Notes: a model not told the origin generated them from the sequence alone. Shown: positions 13,001-21,961, numbered from the stretch's first letter. The stretch is DNA of 64,000 bases from Pipra filicauda (GCF_003945595.2 NW_024104506.1:558001-622000); one strand, 5' to 3'. Numbers and translations are program-made.

Positions 13001-13207
13001 CTGGCCCTTGCCCCGGCCACCGAAGAAGCTAGGCAGGGTGCAGATGCTCCTCTTGCCCCCGAACAGCTTGAAGGCTGTTTTCCGCAGCTTCCCGGGTGGC
13101 GGAGGCTGCGGCTCCCCGGAGTTATTGGCACCCTCGGGAGACGCATCCCCGCCCTCCTCCCGCCGCTGGTCACCGCAGGCCCGCTCCTCCAGGCTGCCCA
13201 TCTCCAT
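10097..13207 (-). CDS. AMER1: APC membrane recruitment protein 1 (WTX/FAM123B)
   Basis: A single uninterrupted coding exon for 1036 residues (human about 1135). AMER1 is a plasma-membrane scaffold that binds PI(4,5)P2, recruits APC, and acts in the beta-catenin destruction complex and in LRP6 phosphorylation. Visible hallmarks are: a basic motif at residues 41-75 (KTAFKLFGGKR, then CTLPSFFGG and KKGLSK); a second basic block at 150-168 (PKKGLKGFF, IRRHRKSK), both matching the lipid-binding N-terminus; GDVTSLKSFDSLTGCGD at 299-315; KRSSCLVTYQGGGEEMA at 337-353; LLTPQSDQQESAPNSDEGYY at 408-427 in the APC-binding part; PRDSYSGDALYEF at 448-460; a KPVGI motif near the C-terminus. The first ATG has a strong context (GCCATGG). 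The long run of REA-type repeats in the human protein is missing, which explains much of the length difference. Paralogues AMER2 and AMER3 match less well, and the neighbours fit AMER1. Confidence 0.95.
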   Translation of the reverse strand: MEMGSLEERACGDQRREEGGDASPEGANNSGEPQPPPPGKLRKTAFKLFGGKRSICTLPSFFGGRGKGQGKKGLSKCKTHDGLSSATSDRAQPDSPLDVHPGPLPCSRSAQLPRDTGARGDLGQQDNSPPGSIEGCDKKPNGDKSSFPRPKKGLKGFFNSIRRHRKSKAAEGERAELPEWNRDLEEPSSAPGVAVESRGAAESRGAGPVPVPTACPGDEPGCGEAPEPSCPVAEGGNSKGDAVVVVPGDGDAPDTKLEADTATCAEFDRDSLLLAFHPDLMDSEPPCLHSGDLLNLILGDVTSLKSFDSLTGCGDDIAEPDIAESSISVERSREAAKRSSCLVTYQGGGEEMAIPEEAEEYLHQVWDGSMRGDRSYGAQVSRSSLETHTSHEGDAHPYMGDPMDGVDLLTPQSDQQESAPNSDEGYYDSTTPGLEDEAGEELKKDRLPRDSYSGDALYEFDALMSPSHGEESLFEGKGPRPGIFSYFMDFCLPAEKSLIQQMMDQKRGVMETEEEGLAALQKELLYWELQREPVLKRLDVSSKEEHPREKQCIECKTRAASSSGKSQSGLGGEQVASHAPNWAVNGGVPVARAENPEWRDFPGTLCPENCYNSQKAPGSCLIQLTKNTLGFDSDPDCGLFGDSIPAKAGMFPDYRVQPTPGEPQVGSEPEHAVSFSQALVEFASSGTLFSSLSESLGSSASSSSFTQNLPALPTMVTFDVVDVEQEGEGECEQHPELSEDIAEAFDDGYGQKESLAECDERMSPGFSLGSFQSCNWGVASLPRHLRLHGLSPSMPAPLSMDRRSRSLDTESLEFELAEPQAARSGPQPCRLWARQEGSRKDSGGARRSRSKEEGEPAALEGGLSWPGLQHLQRSSDGGGMELWGFAPVGAVESVWDPSEEPGTVSPFPPLSGEALDRRPQEPELPRHALRPSNLPLQPEARWAREAAASYRYHGEVPRLSCLVPLGETELPPSFGFACSPEKRSKGKPVGIAQGMPQHPGRNAGPAESPERCVEPLKGRGTPGHCRGTTLDVTDAE

Positions 13208-13291
13208 GGCAGCAGGGTTGGGATCTAGCTGGGAAGGGCAGCTTCGGGAGCAGAGCCCTCCTGGAGCAGGGATGGGCTCATCACAGCTGAC
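13208..13291 (-). other. AMER1 exon 2, 5' UTR part, with splice acceptor
   Basis: A pyrimidine tract followed by CCTAG on the minus strand places the exon start at 13291. The 84-base leader then runs to the ATG. Mammalian AMER1 has the same plan: a non-coding first exon, then one large coding exon. Confidence 0.7.
13225..13281 (-). other. Upstream ORF in the AMER1 leader (18 codons)
   Basis: An ATG at 13281 (context TGTGATGA) opens an 18-residue frame that ends in TAG at 13225-13227, 17 bases before the AMER1 start codon. It lies wholly in the leader and does not overlap the main frame. Whether it is translated is unknown. Confidence 0.5.
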
Positions 13292-15033
13292 CTAGGACAG
13301 AGGGAAAGGGGAGAGAGGTGAGGGGAAGGTGCAGAGCCAGAGGTGTCACAGGGAGAAGGGCTACATCACCAGCTGGAAATGGAGCTGCAGGAGCCTCTGA
13401 GCTCCCTCCACTCCCAGAATCCAGCCACCAAAATGCAGCGATGCTTAAATTTACCAGTTTGCCAGAGCAGGCAAATCACAAGGCAAGTCCCTACCGGGCA
13501 ATGTCCCTGGGGACAGGCAGGTCCGACCTCCAAGCCAGCTCGCTCCAACCCCTTCAGCTTCCAAGATATTTCTGCCTCCAGGGAGATCAGATTCGGCCAC
13601 CAGCCACCTCTGAGTGAGGAAACAGAGGCTGCTCCAGCAGGGAGAAGGGCTGGCACCTGCCAACCCCCACTTCCCACCCCCCCACACCCCGTGCCAAGCA
13701 TCCTGAAGGAGGCCAAACCAGGACACAGCCCTCACACTACACACGTGTCCAGCAAAAAAACCCACTTGGGTTACTATGCTGGCTTTTCTTAATAGAAGAT
13801 TTCTGGTTTTTTTTAAATAATCTGTCCAGCGACGGAGAATCGCATTAAAAACACCCACTGTGAACCCCCTGATCAGATTATCCCGGAAGAAGAGAGGTAG
13901 GTTGGAAATCTGACCCTCGATCGCTGTCAGAAACGGGAGAAATAAAACAATTACAATCATGTTTCTTTTGCAGAGATGAGGGTGGAGAAATTAAATGCAA
14001 TAAAACCCTAATGCACTGCCAAGCTGTAATGCCTGAGGCTGAGCTCTGACCAGTGTGAGGCTAGGGAAGCTCCTCATGGTGTTTAGCCAGAGATCCCAAA
14101 TTAAAAATACATCCAAAAGGCCTCTGCTCCTGCAACCCCACAGAAAACCTGCCATCTCAGGGTTATTTTTTTTCCCTCAGGTCTGGGTTGCTTTGCCTCT
14201 ACAATTTGACATCACTGCCCACCGTAGGGGTTGGAACTGGATGGGCTTTAAGGTACCTCCCAACCCAAACCATTCCATGACTCTGGAATTCGGGGATTGA
14301 TGGTAACCTCTCACATTCACCTGTCCCTCTGGAAGCAGCAGCTAGGGTGCATCTGGGGCCGCGTTCCCATTGGCAAAATGGGCTTTTCCAGCTCTGCCAG
14401 AGCCTTCCCAGAGTCCCAGATGCCTCCAAAGCCTCTGGAGCATCGCTGGGCCTGGAAGGGACCCCCACACCTGGTACCTGTGCAGGGCTGCTGGAAAACT
14501 GGGGGGTGGAATGACCCCACACCTGTACCTGGACAGGGGCTCCTTGAAAAAATAGCAATGGGGGGGATGAAACAGAGCCAAGATTTCAAAAATTCCATTT
14601 GGGAATCATTTCTCCCCGGCTCCACGTCAGCACAGGCTGCGGGCACGAGGGGGGAAGGCGGTGTTGGAGAAGAATAAAAAGATGAAAATAATAAAAATGA
14701 AAATAAAGAAAAATGAAAGGCACCGAGGGCAAAGAGCCCCGATTAATAAACCGCGAAAACCAGGGTTTAAAACCAACAACAAAAAAAAGCACCGCAACAA
14801 TGAACCGCAGCGGTGGGGACCCCGTAGGACCCCCGGCCCACCCAGCCCCGCGGGGGGAGGCCCCCTCAGCCCGGCCCTCCCCGCTCCCCCCGCCGCGCTC
14901 CCAAACTTTCGGGAGGATCCAGGAGAAAGCGAGGGGCGGTCGGGCCCGGCCGCGGGGAAGAGGCACCGCAGGCGCGGGCACGGGCGGCGCCAGGCCCGCC
15001 GACAGACCCTCCCCATCCTCCCGCAGCACTTAC
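13292..15033 (-). other. AMER1 intron 1
   Basis: Bounded by a donor G|GTAAGTG at 15034/15033 and the acceptor at 13292. It holds a CR1 3' tail (14223-14293) and an imperfect 50-bp duplication near 14465-14555 ('ccccacacctg' blocks). The end near the donor lies in the CpG island. A 149-codon plus-strand frame around 13343 is not supported by any domain. Confidence 0.65.
14223..14293 (+). mobile_element. CR1 LINE 3' tail fragment
   Basis: Reads 'ggatgggctttaaggtacc...cccaacccaaaccattccatgactctgg', the 3' end of CR1 in sense orientation. About 70 bp; no coding capacity. Confidence 0.85.
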
Positions 15034-15230
15034 CGGCGGGGGGTGCGTGGACCCCCCGGGGCCCCCAGGGACGCTCTCGGGACCCGCCGGACCCCGGCCC
15101 AGCCCTGAGGCCGCTGAGGGGCCGCGGGTCCGCCCGGTTCGGGCGGCAGGGGCGGTACCGCGTGACGACAAGGGCGGAGCCACGGGCGGGGCGGAGCTTC
15201 CTCACAGGGCGGGGGCGGGGCCTCTGCCGT
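15034..15230 (-). other. AMER1 non-coding leader exon (5' end approximate)
   Basis: The minus strand shows a near-perfect donor, CCGCCG|GTAAGTG, ending an exon at 15034. No ATG-initiated frame of note runs through it. It should splice to the acceptor at 13291/13292. The upstream limit is only estimated from the position of the CpG island and GC boxes. Confidence 0.55.
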
Positions 15231-15247
15231 TGGCTAGAGTGACAAGG

Positions 15248-15509
15248 GGGCGTGGTCTCAGGCGGGGCGGGGCCTCCACAGTGAAATCACTGTGAAATGG
15301 GCGTGGTCTCGACGCAGGGGGCGTGGCCGTCGCCGTGGACTCGTAGTTATGGGGCGTGGGCTCGGGGGCGTGGTCTGCACGGTGGGATATCAGTTATGGG
15401 GCGTGACGTCACTCTCGCGTAGGTCTGGGCGGTGGCGGGGGCGTGGCCTCGTTAGGCGGAGCTCGGCGTCCTCTGCGCCGAGGGGCGTGGTCTCCTTGTG
15501 GGGGCGTGG
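15248..15509 (+). promoter_or_regulatory. Cluster of eight GGGCGTGG boxes
   Basis: GGGCGTGG occurs at 15248, 15299, 15319, 15352, 15366, 15439, 15483 and 15502, with a ninth near-match GGGCGTGA at 15399. All are on the same strand and most are followed by TCTC or CCG/CCTC. The complement CCACGCCC is the core recognised by KLF/Sp-family zinc fingers. Spacing is irregular, so this is more than one simple tandem repeat, although local duplication probably contributed. Confidence 0.65.
15404..15411. promoter_or_regulatory. Palindromic CRE (TGACGTCA)
   Basis: A full consensus cAMP-response element in the upstream part of the AMER1 CpG island, overlapping the ninth G-rich box. CREB/ATF factors bind this site when it is close to a start site and unmethylated. 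Occupancy here is inferred. Confidence 0.6.
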
Positions 15510-15689
15510 CCGCGGGGCGGTGGGTGATAGAGGGACGCGCCGGTCCCGGACACGCGGACACGGCGGCAGGTGGCACTGCCGGATGTGACAGGGTGTGACT
15601 CTAGGGGGACGGTGGCGTGTGCGCGTGGCGCCGGGACACCCCCCTGCCTGCGCTGCTGCCACTCACGTGGGTGTCACCTGCGGGCCACC

Positions 15690-16200
15690 GCACACCCGCA
15701 CACCCGGCTCACACCTATCCACCCATCACACACTTGTGTCGCACCCCCGGCTCACACCTATCCACCCATCACACACTTGTGTCGCACCCCCAGCTCACAC
15801 CCACACACCCATCACACACCTGGGTCACACCCCGGCTCACACCGACCACTGCATTCCCAGCTCACGCCACCCGTCCCCCCCCCAGCTCACACCCCTCTCA
15901 CACCCCCAGCACCCACCCATTGCACATCTGACTCCCGTGCACCCCTTGCACCCCCAGCTCCACTCACCCATTGCACCCCCAGCCCACACATCGCTCCCAC
16001 CCTGCTTCCACCCACCTGTTTTCACACACAGCACCCACCATTGCACCCCCAGCACCCACCCCACATCACTCCCCCAGCTCAACCCCACGTGGCCCACTTC
16101 CAGCTCCCACCACCCATCACACCCCTTGCACGCCCAGCTGACCCCCCAGTCACCCCCCGGCTCACCCCCACCTCTCACATACCTGGCTCCCCCCTATCTC
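15690..16200 (+). repeat. 43-bp minisatellite and degenerate C/A-rich array
   Basis: A 43-bp unit starting 'ggctcacacctatccaccca' begins at 15706 and repeats almost exactly at 15749. A third, diverged copy follows from about 15792. The array then degrades into loosely repeated 'cccagctcacaccc' and 'cacccat' blocks until about 16200. The long open frames here (15570-16313 and neighbours) come from the repeat and carry no protein family. Confidence 0.75.
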
Positions 16201-17001
16201 ACGCCGCACTGAGCAGCCTGGCACTGAAAACTCCTCCTCCTTTTGGGGACCCCCCAAATTCCAAAGCCCCCTCAGATCCCCATGTGGGAGTGACACATGG
16301 GCCCCTTGAGTAGAAGAGACACTCTCTCCCCTCCCACGGGTGGAAATCCTCCCTGGAGCATGACAATGTCCCCTCTCCCACCCCCCATCTCCCATTGGAT
16401 CACCATCACAGTGTCTGGATGGGGAGGGAAATGCCATGAGCATTATGTTCCCCTATGGAGCAATTCCCAATGCTTTGTCCAGCTATATCCAAGCCCTAAT
16501 TCTCCCCTTCGGAGAGGCCTCACAGCCTAATTAATAGATGCTGATAAATAGATCCCAGGACCCTTGAAACAAGCCCATAAATCCTGCAGGAGTCCTGTGT
16601 TTGGCCAAGAGTGATCTTTGGAGCTCCTGACATGGAGCTCCAACCCCGTACCTCTGCCTGGCAGTGCTTCCCTTTGGGATGCCGTTAGGGCAGGATGGAA
16701 TAAACCCTCAGGAACACATTCTGCTGCATCCCAAAACTGCTCCAGAGCATCACCAGCACTGGGGTTTATCTGTCAGCTCCTGGCTGTGGGAAGAGTCAGA
16801 AAGGCACCTCCACCAGTGAGGATGATCCCAATGTCTAAGGCTTGAGAGATGGAGAGTCATGGAGGTGGTGCCGGGATGCATCACTCCAGGCTCATCCTGA
16901 AATTCCCCAGGCACAGCAATTCCCTGCATCTCTTCAGTGGTGCCAGCTGGTCTGCTGGGCTCTTCCAAATATGGGATATGCCCCCAAATGGGTCACAAGA
17001 G
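16201..17001. other. Spacer between ASB12 and AMER1 promoter
   Basis: About 800 bp without gene or recognised repeat. Confidence 0.45.
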
Positions 17002-17031
17002 TTTAATAGCAACAGTAGCAACATTTTTAAT
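17002..17031 (-). terminator. Candidate ASB12 polyadenylation signals
   Basis: Two ATTAAA hexamers on the minus strand (17002-17007 and 17026-17031), 800 bases beyond the ASB12 stop codon. They are the variant hexamer. The 3' UTR they imply would include a CR1 fragment, so the call is tentative. Confidence 0.3.
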
Positions 17032-17224
17032 TAAAACCCAGTCACAGAAGACCCTCAGCTACAACAAGAACCACTTTTGGGGTGAGGAAGATGATGTTTG
17101 AGGTCAGAGATAAGTCGGGGTTTTGGGACTCTGGCTACCCCTCCCAGCCAGGGTGGGCACACATGGCTGGGTCCAGCCCCGCTTCTGCCCCTGCTGAACA
17201 GAGGGTACACTTGGAAACCCCTCT

Positions 17225-17435
17225 GGGAATCACAGAATCAGGGAATGAATTGGGTTGGAAGGGACCTTAAAGCTCATCTCATTCCACCCCCTGCCATGGG
17301 CAGGGACACCTCCCACTAGCCCAGGTTGCTCCAAGCCCCGTCCAACCTGGCCTTGGACACTTCCAGGGATGGGGCAGCCACAGCTTCTCTGGGCAAGCTG
17401 TGCCAGGGCCTGCCCACCGTGGGAAAGGGGGTTCA
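17225..17435 (-). mobile_element. CR1 LINE 3' fragment
   Basis: Antisense CR1: 'agaatcagggaatgaattgggttggaagggacc', then 'ctgccatgggcagggacacc' and 'ttggacacttccagggatgg'. Truncated at the CR1 5' side. It may lie in the ASB12 3' UTR. Confidence 0.9.
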
Positions 17436-17834
17436 GGGACAGCACGTGCCACATTGTGGGGGAACCTGCAGGCACAGACCTGGTTGTGTCCCCCAGGAGG
17501 GGATGAGGGAAAAGCAGCCTTTGCTCCTCTCCCTCTGCCTTCCACACTTTTTCCCAACCCCTTCTCCAACCAACATCAACTCAAGGTGAAAAATCCCTCG
17601 GTAAGGAGGTTTAGAGGCAGATCCACGGAATCAGATCCTGCTCCACCATCACTCTGATGCAGACCAGGAGCTGAGGTGTCCTGTTTCCTCTGCCCCTTCC
17701 CTCCCCAACCTTTCACACAGGTACCAATTTTGGAGACGGGAATGACTTTGTGACACAAATTCCTGTTGGTTCCACGGATTTCAGAGCTTCACTCCCAGAT
17801 GTCAGAGTGGCTGTGCTTGGAGGCGGGCTGTATG

Positions 17835-17968
17835 TCACGGCTGGTGCTGCAGATAGTTGGCCAGGACTGTGGGGATTTCCAGCTCTCTGAGGGTGGACAG
17901 GTGGACAGGCTGCTTCAGGATTCGCCTCATGGCCAGTCGGGACTGGGACAGCAGGGACTTGGGATGAG
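17835..17968 (-). CDS. ASB12: ASB12 coding exon 2 (SOCS box)
   Basis: Begins after CACACAG on the minus strand, and its first two bases complete an Ala codon with the last G of exon 1. It encodes HPKSLLSQSRLAMRRIL (BC-box-like; no Cys at the usual position, as in human ASB12) and then LEIPTVLANYLQHQP (Cul5-box-like), ending in TGA. Confidence 0.93.
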
Positions 17969-19553
17969 CTGTGTGAGGAGACAGGAATAACAAGATGGTC
18001 ACCTCCAAGACCCTGCTCCCTTCCAACCCAGCAAAAGGACATGGACAGATCAAAAATAGACGGGGTTGGACTAGATGGTCTTTAAGGTCCCTTCCAACCC
18101 AAGGCATTCCATGATTCTAGGAAAACCAAAGGTCTCTTGTGTTTGGGGACACAGACCCAGACACAAGCTTTGCAGCACAAGTTCCACAGGAGCTGGGCAT
18201 GGAGAGGAAACCTTCCATCCCAAGGCATTCCATGATTCTAGGAAAACCACAGGTCTCTTGTGTTTGGGGACACAGACCCAGACACAAGCTTTGCAGCACG
18301 AGTTCCACAGGAGCTGGGCATGGAGAGGAAACCTTCCATCCTCATATGGAAATAAGTGCATTTTTCCTTGACACAGGTAGTATAGGAGAGCCCAAGTTGA
18401 GCAGCAGAGAGGAGAGGAATGGTGAAAAGCAGCCTTTAATCCAACAATGGAGTGGAAATACCAGGCTGTGGGAATCATAGAATCACGGAATGGCTTGAGC
18501 TGGAAGAGACCTTAAAGCCCATCTTGCACATATTCCACTAGACCAGGTTGCTCCAAACCCTGTCCAGCTCAGCCTTGAACACTTCCAGGGATGGGGCAGT
18601 AGTCAAGTGATGCTGCAAAGGGAGCTGAGGCTTAAGGAAAGCCTGGGTAAAGCAAAAGATAAAGGGAAGAGGAATCAGCAGCAGCTTAAACAAGCAAACC
18701 TAGTGCCTATTTCCAGCCCTGGGCCCACCCCCAGGTTACCTCTGGCCTGCAGCAGCAGCTCCAGCCCCTCGCTGCGTGGTGCCGGCCCATCCACGGGCAC
18801 GTTGGGCAGGTACACGTTGGCTCCAAAGTCAATGAGCAGCTTGATGAACTTGCTATGGCAGCCGTGCCTCAGGCACGTCTCCAGCAGGGTCTTGGGCTCC
18901 TTGATCTGGGCGATCACCCCCTGATCCGTGCAGTTGTAGTCAGGGTCGGCCCCGTGGAGGAGCAGCAGTCTGAAGCACTCCAGGTGCCTGTAGGTGGCCG
19001 CCAGGTACAGGGGTCCAGAACAGGACACTGAGTTGGCCGCCCACTGGGGCAGCCTGGCCTGGACGTTGGGCTCTGCTCCGTGCTCCAGGAGCTGCCGCAG
19101 GATGTCCTCGTTGCCGTCCCTGGCCGCGAGGAGCAGCGGGGAGCAGTTGTTGTAGATGCTGCCTGTGGGACTGGCCCCGGCATCCAGCAGGGCCTCCACG
19201 CACTCGCGGTGGCCATTGCTGACGGCCACGAACAGCGGGGTCTGGGCCTTCACGTCCAGGCCGTCCACCTCGGCCCCGTGGGCCAGCAGCACCCGCAGGC
19301 TCCGCACGCAGCCCCGCGTGGCCGCCAGGCGCAGGGGGGTGCTGGGGACCCCCCAGCCGCTCCGGCGGTTGATGAGCCTCTTGTACCTGTCCTGGGACAG
19401 GAGGCGATGCAGCGTTTCACAGTCATCCTCAGACACTGCCCGGCTCAGCTCCTCGCTCTCCCCATCGTCCTCCTGCTCGTCATCCCTGGGCTGGAGCATG
19501 GAGAACATTTTGTTGATGTCCATCAGGCTCATTTTCGGGGGTCTGTCGCCCAT
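17835..19553 (-). CDS. ASB12: Ankyrin repeat and SOCS box protein 12 (two coding exons)
   Basis: Joining 19553-18740 to 17968-17835 gives 315 residues (308 from the second Met), close to human ASB12. ASB proteins are substrate receptors of Elongin B/C-Cullin-5 ubiquitin ligases: ankyrin repeats bind the target and the SOCS box binds Elongin C and Cul5. The N-terminal SLMDINKMFSML motif and the STPLRLAA, QTPLFVAVSNGH, NCSPLLLAARDG, GPLYLAATYRHLECFRLLLLHGADPDYN and LLIDFGANVYLP segments show about five ankyrin repeats over residues 71-249. The SOCS box is at 274-315. The substrate is not deducible. The gene lies between MTMR8 and AMER1 on the same strand, as in human. The start is ambiguous: M1 (19553) has a weak context, while M8 (19532, AAAATGA) has A at -3 and aligns with the human start. 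Confidence 0.95.
18060..18121 (+). mobile_element. CR1 LINE 3' tail in ASB12 intron
   Basis: Sense CR1 tail: 'ggttggactagatggtctttaaggtcccttccaaccc...attccatgattctag'. Its last 30 bp were caught in the tandem duplication that follows. Confidence 0.85.
18090..18331. repeat. Tandem duplication, 121-bp unit, in ASB12 intron
   Basis: Two almost identical copies, 18090-18210 and 18211-18331, start 'ccttcca' and include 'ggtctcttgtgtttgggg' and 'agctgggcatggagagg'. They differ at only a few positions, and a third copy begins ('ccttccatcc') before the match is lost. The unit starts inside the CR1 tail. The near identity suggests a recent event. Confidence 0.9.
18473..18600 (-). mobile_element. CR1 LINE 3' fragment in ASB12 intron
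   Basis: Antisense CR1: 'atcatagaatcacggaatggcttgagctggaagagacc', then 'ttgaacacttccagggatgg'. An internal piece of the usual consensus is missing. Confidence 0.85.
18740..19553 (-). CDS. ASB12: ASB12 coding exon 1 (ankyrin repeats)
   Basis: Encodes residues 1-271 plus one base and ends at AGAG|GTAACC. The open frame runs on past this donor for a few codons, but the joined product matches the family (LLLQAR, then A, then HPKSLLSQ). The exon is GC-rich relative to its surroundings. Confidence 0.93.
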
Positions 19554-19566
19554 GTGCTGCTTTCAT
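19480..19566 (-). other. Upstream ORF overlapping the ASB12 start
   Basis: An ATG at 19566 (context TTTACCATGA, A at -3) lies 13 bases before the first ASB12 ATG in a different frame. It reads 28 codons (MKAAHGRQTPENE...) and ends in a stop at 19480-19482, past both candidate ASB12 start codons. It has a better initiation context than ASB12 M1, so it could reduce ASB12 translation. This is inference from sequence only. Confidence 0.55.
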
Positions 19567-19588
19567 GGTAAAGGATAAAGGCAAAGAT
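19554..19588 (-). other. ASB12 5' leader and splice acceptor
   Basis: The minus strand shows TTTTGTCATCCTGTAG|ATC, a good acceptor, 35 bases upstream of M1. A non-coding upstream exon is therefore likely. I could not locate it. The GC-richer block at about 20860-21010 is a possible position. Confidence 0.45.
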
Positions 19589-19823
19589 CTACAGGATGAC
19601 AAAAGCAGGTGAGAACCAGCCCCTGACACCAACGCCAGCTTTTTAGCATTATTTTTAATGTACAATATGGGGAAGATTTAAAACAAAAATGGACAAAGAG
19701 CATTGGGTTCTGGTGCTGCTGATGGGCAGCACTGCCCTGCCACCACGTGAGGAAATCCTGTGGGTGAAGGGCTGAGGCAACAACAGAGGGCAAAGGTGTA
19801 GCAGGTACGTGGGTCATGTTCCC

Positions 19824-20210
19824 TTAAAATCATGGAATGGTCTGGGTCAGAAGGGACCTCAAAGACCATCCAGTTTCATGGGCAGGGACACCTTCCACTA
19901 GCCCAGGCTGATCCAACCTGGCCTTGGACACTTCCAGGGATGGGGCAGCCACAGCTTCTCTGGGTAACCTGTGCCAGGGCCTCCCCACCCTCACGGGGAA
20001 GAATTCCTTCCCAATATCCCATCTAACCCTGCCCTCTGGAAGTGGGAAGCCATTCCCCCTTGTTCTGTCCCCCCATCCCTTGTCCCAAGTCCCTCTCCAG
20101 CTCTTCTGAAGCCCCTTTAGGCCCTGGAAGGGGCTCTCAGGTCTCCCTGGAGCCTTCTCTTCTCCAGGTGAACCCCCCCCAGCTCTCCCAACCTGGCTCC
20201 ATCAGCCCTG
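19824..20210 (-). mobile_element. CR1 LINE 3' fragment (about 390 bp)
   Basis: Antisense CR1 from 'atcatggaatggtctgggtcagaagggacc' through 'ttggacacttccagggatgg' and 'aatatcccatctaaccctgccc' to 'ttctcttctccaggtgaac'. One of the longer copies in the window. Confidence 0.92.
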
Positions 20211-21433
20211 AGGGGGTAAAGGGTAAGAGATTCCTCATGGGATACTCAACCTGGAGCTCAGGAAGACTCTGGGTGCCACATGATCTGGTAAGGCCCCTGC
20301 ACCCACTGCTGGGCAAAGCCTCCCATTTCCCAAACTCTCAGCAATCCCCATCCAGTTCTCCCTGGGAGAAAAGAGCATGTTGGAAAAGAGTGGGAAACAA
20401 TTCTGCTTCGTTCCTGGGACTCTCACCAGCACCTGCAATTCCAAGTGTTTCAGGAAACCCGGATGAAAAGCTGGCAGTGTTGGAAGGTTTTTACCCCCTG
20501 CCAGTTTTTACAGGACTTGGGTTTCAAAATAGAGGATGAGGTGAATGTGAAGGGAGTTGGTTTGATTAGGGATCAAACACCTTTCAGCTTCTCCCTTCCC
20601 AAAACGATGACAGCATTAGAATTCCACAATTTTCCTCTCTCCTCCTTCAGCCCAAGGAACATAGCTGGGTCTGGGATGTTTGTAGTGAGGGGTTTGGGGT
20701 GGTGGGAGGAAGGGGGGATGCTGAGCTGATCATACTGAGCAGAGACTGAACCCCCCCCTCCACGACTGCCGGGCTCTGGGTGCAGGACGTGGCCTCAGTG
20801 CAGCAAGAGACAGGAATGTGATGTCCCAGTTGGAAATGGGATGGGCAGAGGAATTTCTCGGCAGCCCTGTGGCATCTCGTGTTTCCGCGGCAGAGGCAGA
20901 GCTCGGTCTCTGCTCCGCCCTCGGAGGAGCCAAAGAGCTGCACCTCGAGCAATTAACCTCGATCTGCAAACGACGGGGCAGCCACCGGGGGGCCCGTCCC
21001 AAATCCGCCTCCGAGCTCCCAGTGACCCTCTGCCAGGCCATGGCACAGCTGGGGGAAGTGGGACAAATCTGATGGCTCTGAGCGACAGCAAAGCTCTGCT
21101 GGGCTTCCACACGTCCCAGTTTATACAGAAATATATGGAATTGTAGCATTGTTGTTATTCATTAGACACGCTGATAATGAGCTCTGGAGCTTTGGGATCA
21201 CCCCATACACATGGCTAATTGGGTTTGGGGGGGTTATTGCAAATTTGGTTCAAAAAGAAAGTTATATTACAAGTTATATTTCCAAGGGGAACAGTGTGGA
21301 AAAGTAAAAGAGCAGCTGTAACATTTCCTGAACACACAAACAGGATCTCCAAAGGAAGGTTACTTGGACAGTGAAAGTACTTGTGTGAGGAGCTCACAGA
21401 GGCTCTTCAACCAGAAGAGCCCAAACCAGAGTT

Positions 21434-21645
21434 CATGGAATTCCAGAATGGTTTGAGTTGGAAGGAACCTTAAAGCTCATCCCATCTGCCCCCTGCCATG
21501 GGCAGGGACACCTCCCACTAGCCCAGGTTGCTCCAAGCCCCGTCCAACCTGGCCTTAGACACTTCCAGAGATGGGGCAGCCACAGCTTCTCTGGGCAACC
21601 TGTGCCAGGGCCTTCCCACCCTCAGAGAAAGTTGTCATGTCCTGA
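21434..21645 (-). mobile_element. CR1 LINE 3' fragment
   Basis: Antisense CR1: 'ccagaatggtttgagttggaaggaacc', then 'ctgccatgggcagggacacc' and 'gacacttccagagatggggc'. Confidence 0.9.
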
Positions 21646-21961
21646 GCTGGAAGAAGCTGTCCAGGCACCCACAGACCCCCCCAAAAAGAGGCTGCGACAG
21701 AGAACCCACTTGTACAGCTGGTTCTCAGGTACCTCCCACCTCCCACCGCCGGGGGGGTCCTGGAGCTGCTGCCTTACCTGGGGAAGGGGGGATGCTCACA
21801 GCACCTGAGGCCTTGGGGGTCCCATGAAGAGTCCTCCTGTGGATTAAACCCAAAACCAGGAGCAGAAGAGAGGGGACCTTGCCGGGGATGGCCACTTGCT
21901 CTGTGTGACCAGAGCAGGCTCAGAGCTCACAGCTGAAATGCCACGGCAGGACAGGGCCAGG

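Larger units (their letters stand above)
14780..15660. promoter_or_regulatory. CpG island promoter of AMER1
   Basis: A GC-rich, CpG-dense block begins just inside the first intron, covers the leader exon and extends about 400 bp upstream. No TATA box is seen, and GC boxes (ggggcgggg types) are frequent around 15180-15230. It is the only CpG island upstream of the AMER1 coding exon. The transcription start is probably within about 15,050-15,250. The exact position cannot be read from sequence. Confidence 0.75.

Noticed and set aside
12044..13228. Plus-strand open frame of 394 codons over the AMER1 exon, with others at 10427-11479 and 12177-12878
   Set aside because: Antisense shadow of a GC-rich coding exon. 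The translated sequence has no domain and no splice or promoter logic.
15570..16313. Plus-strand frames of 205-247 codons rich in His, Pro and Thr
   Set aside because: They are translations of the 43-bp minisatellite and the C/A-rich array.
18675..18740. ASB12 as a single-exon gene ending at 18675
   Set aside because: The frame does run on to a stop there, but that would drop the SOCS box. A good donor at 18740 and an in-phase exon with a SOCS box at 17968 restore the family structure.
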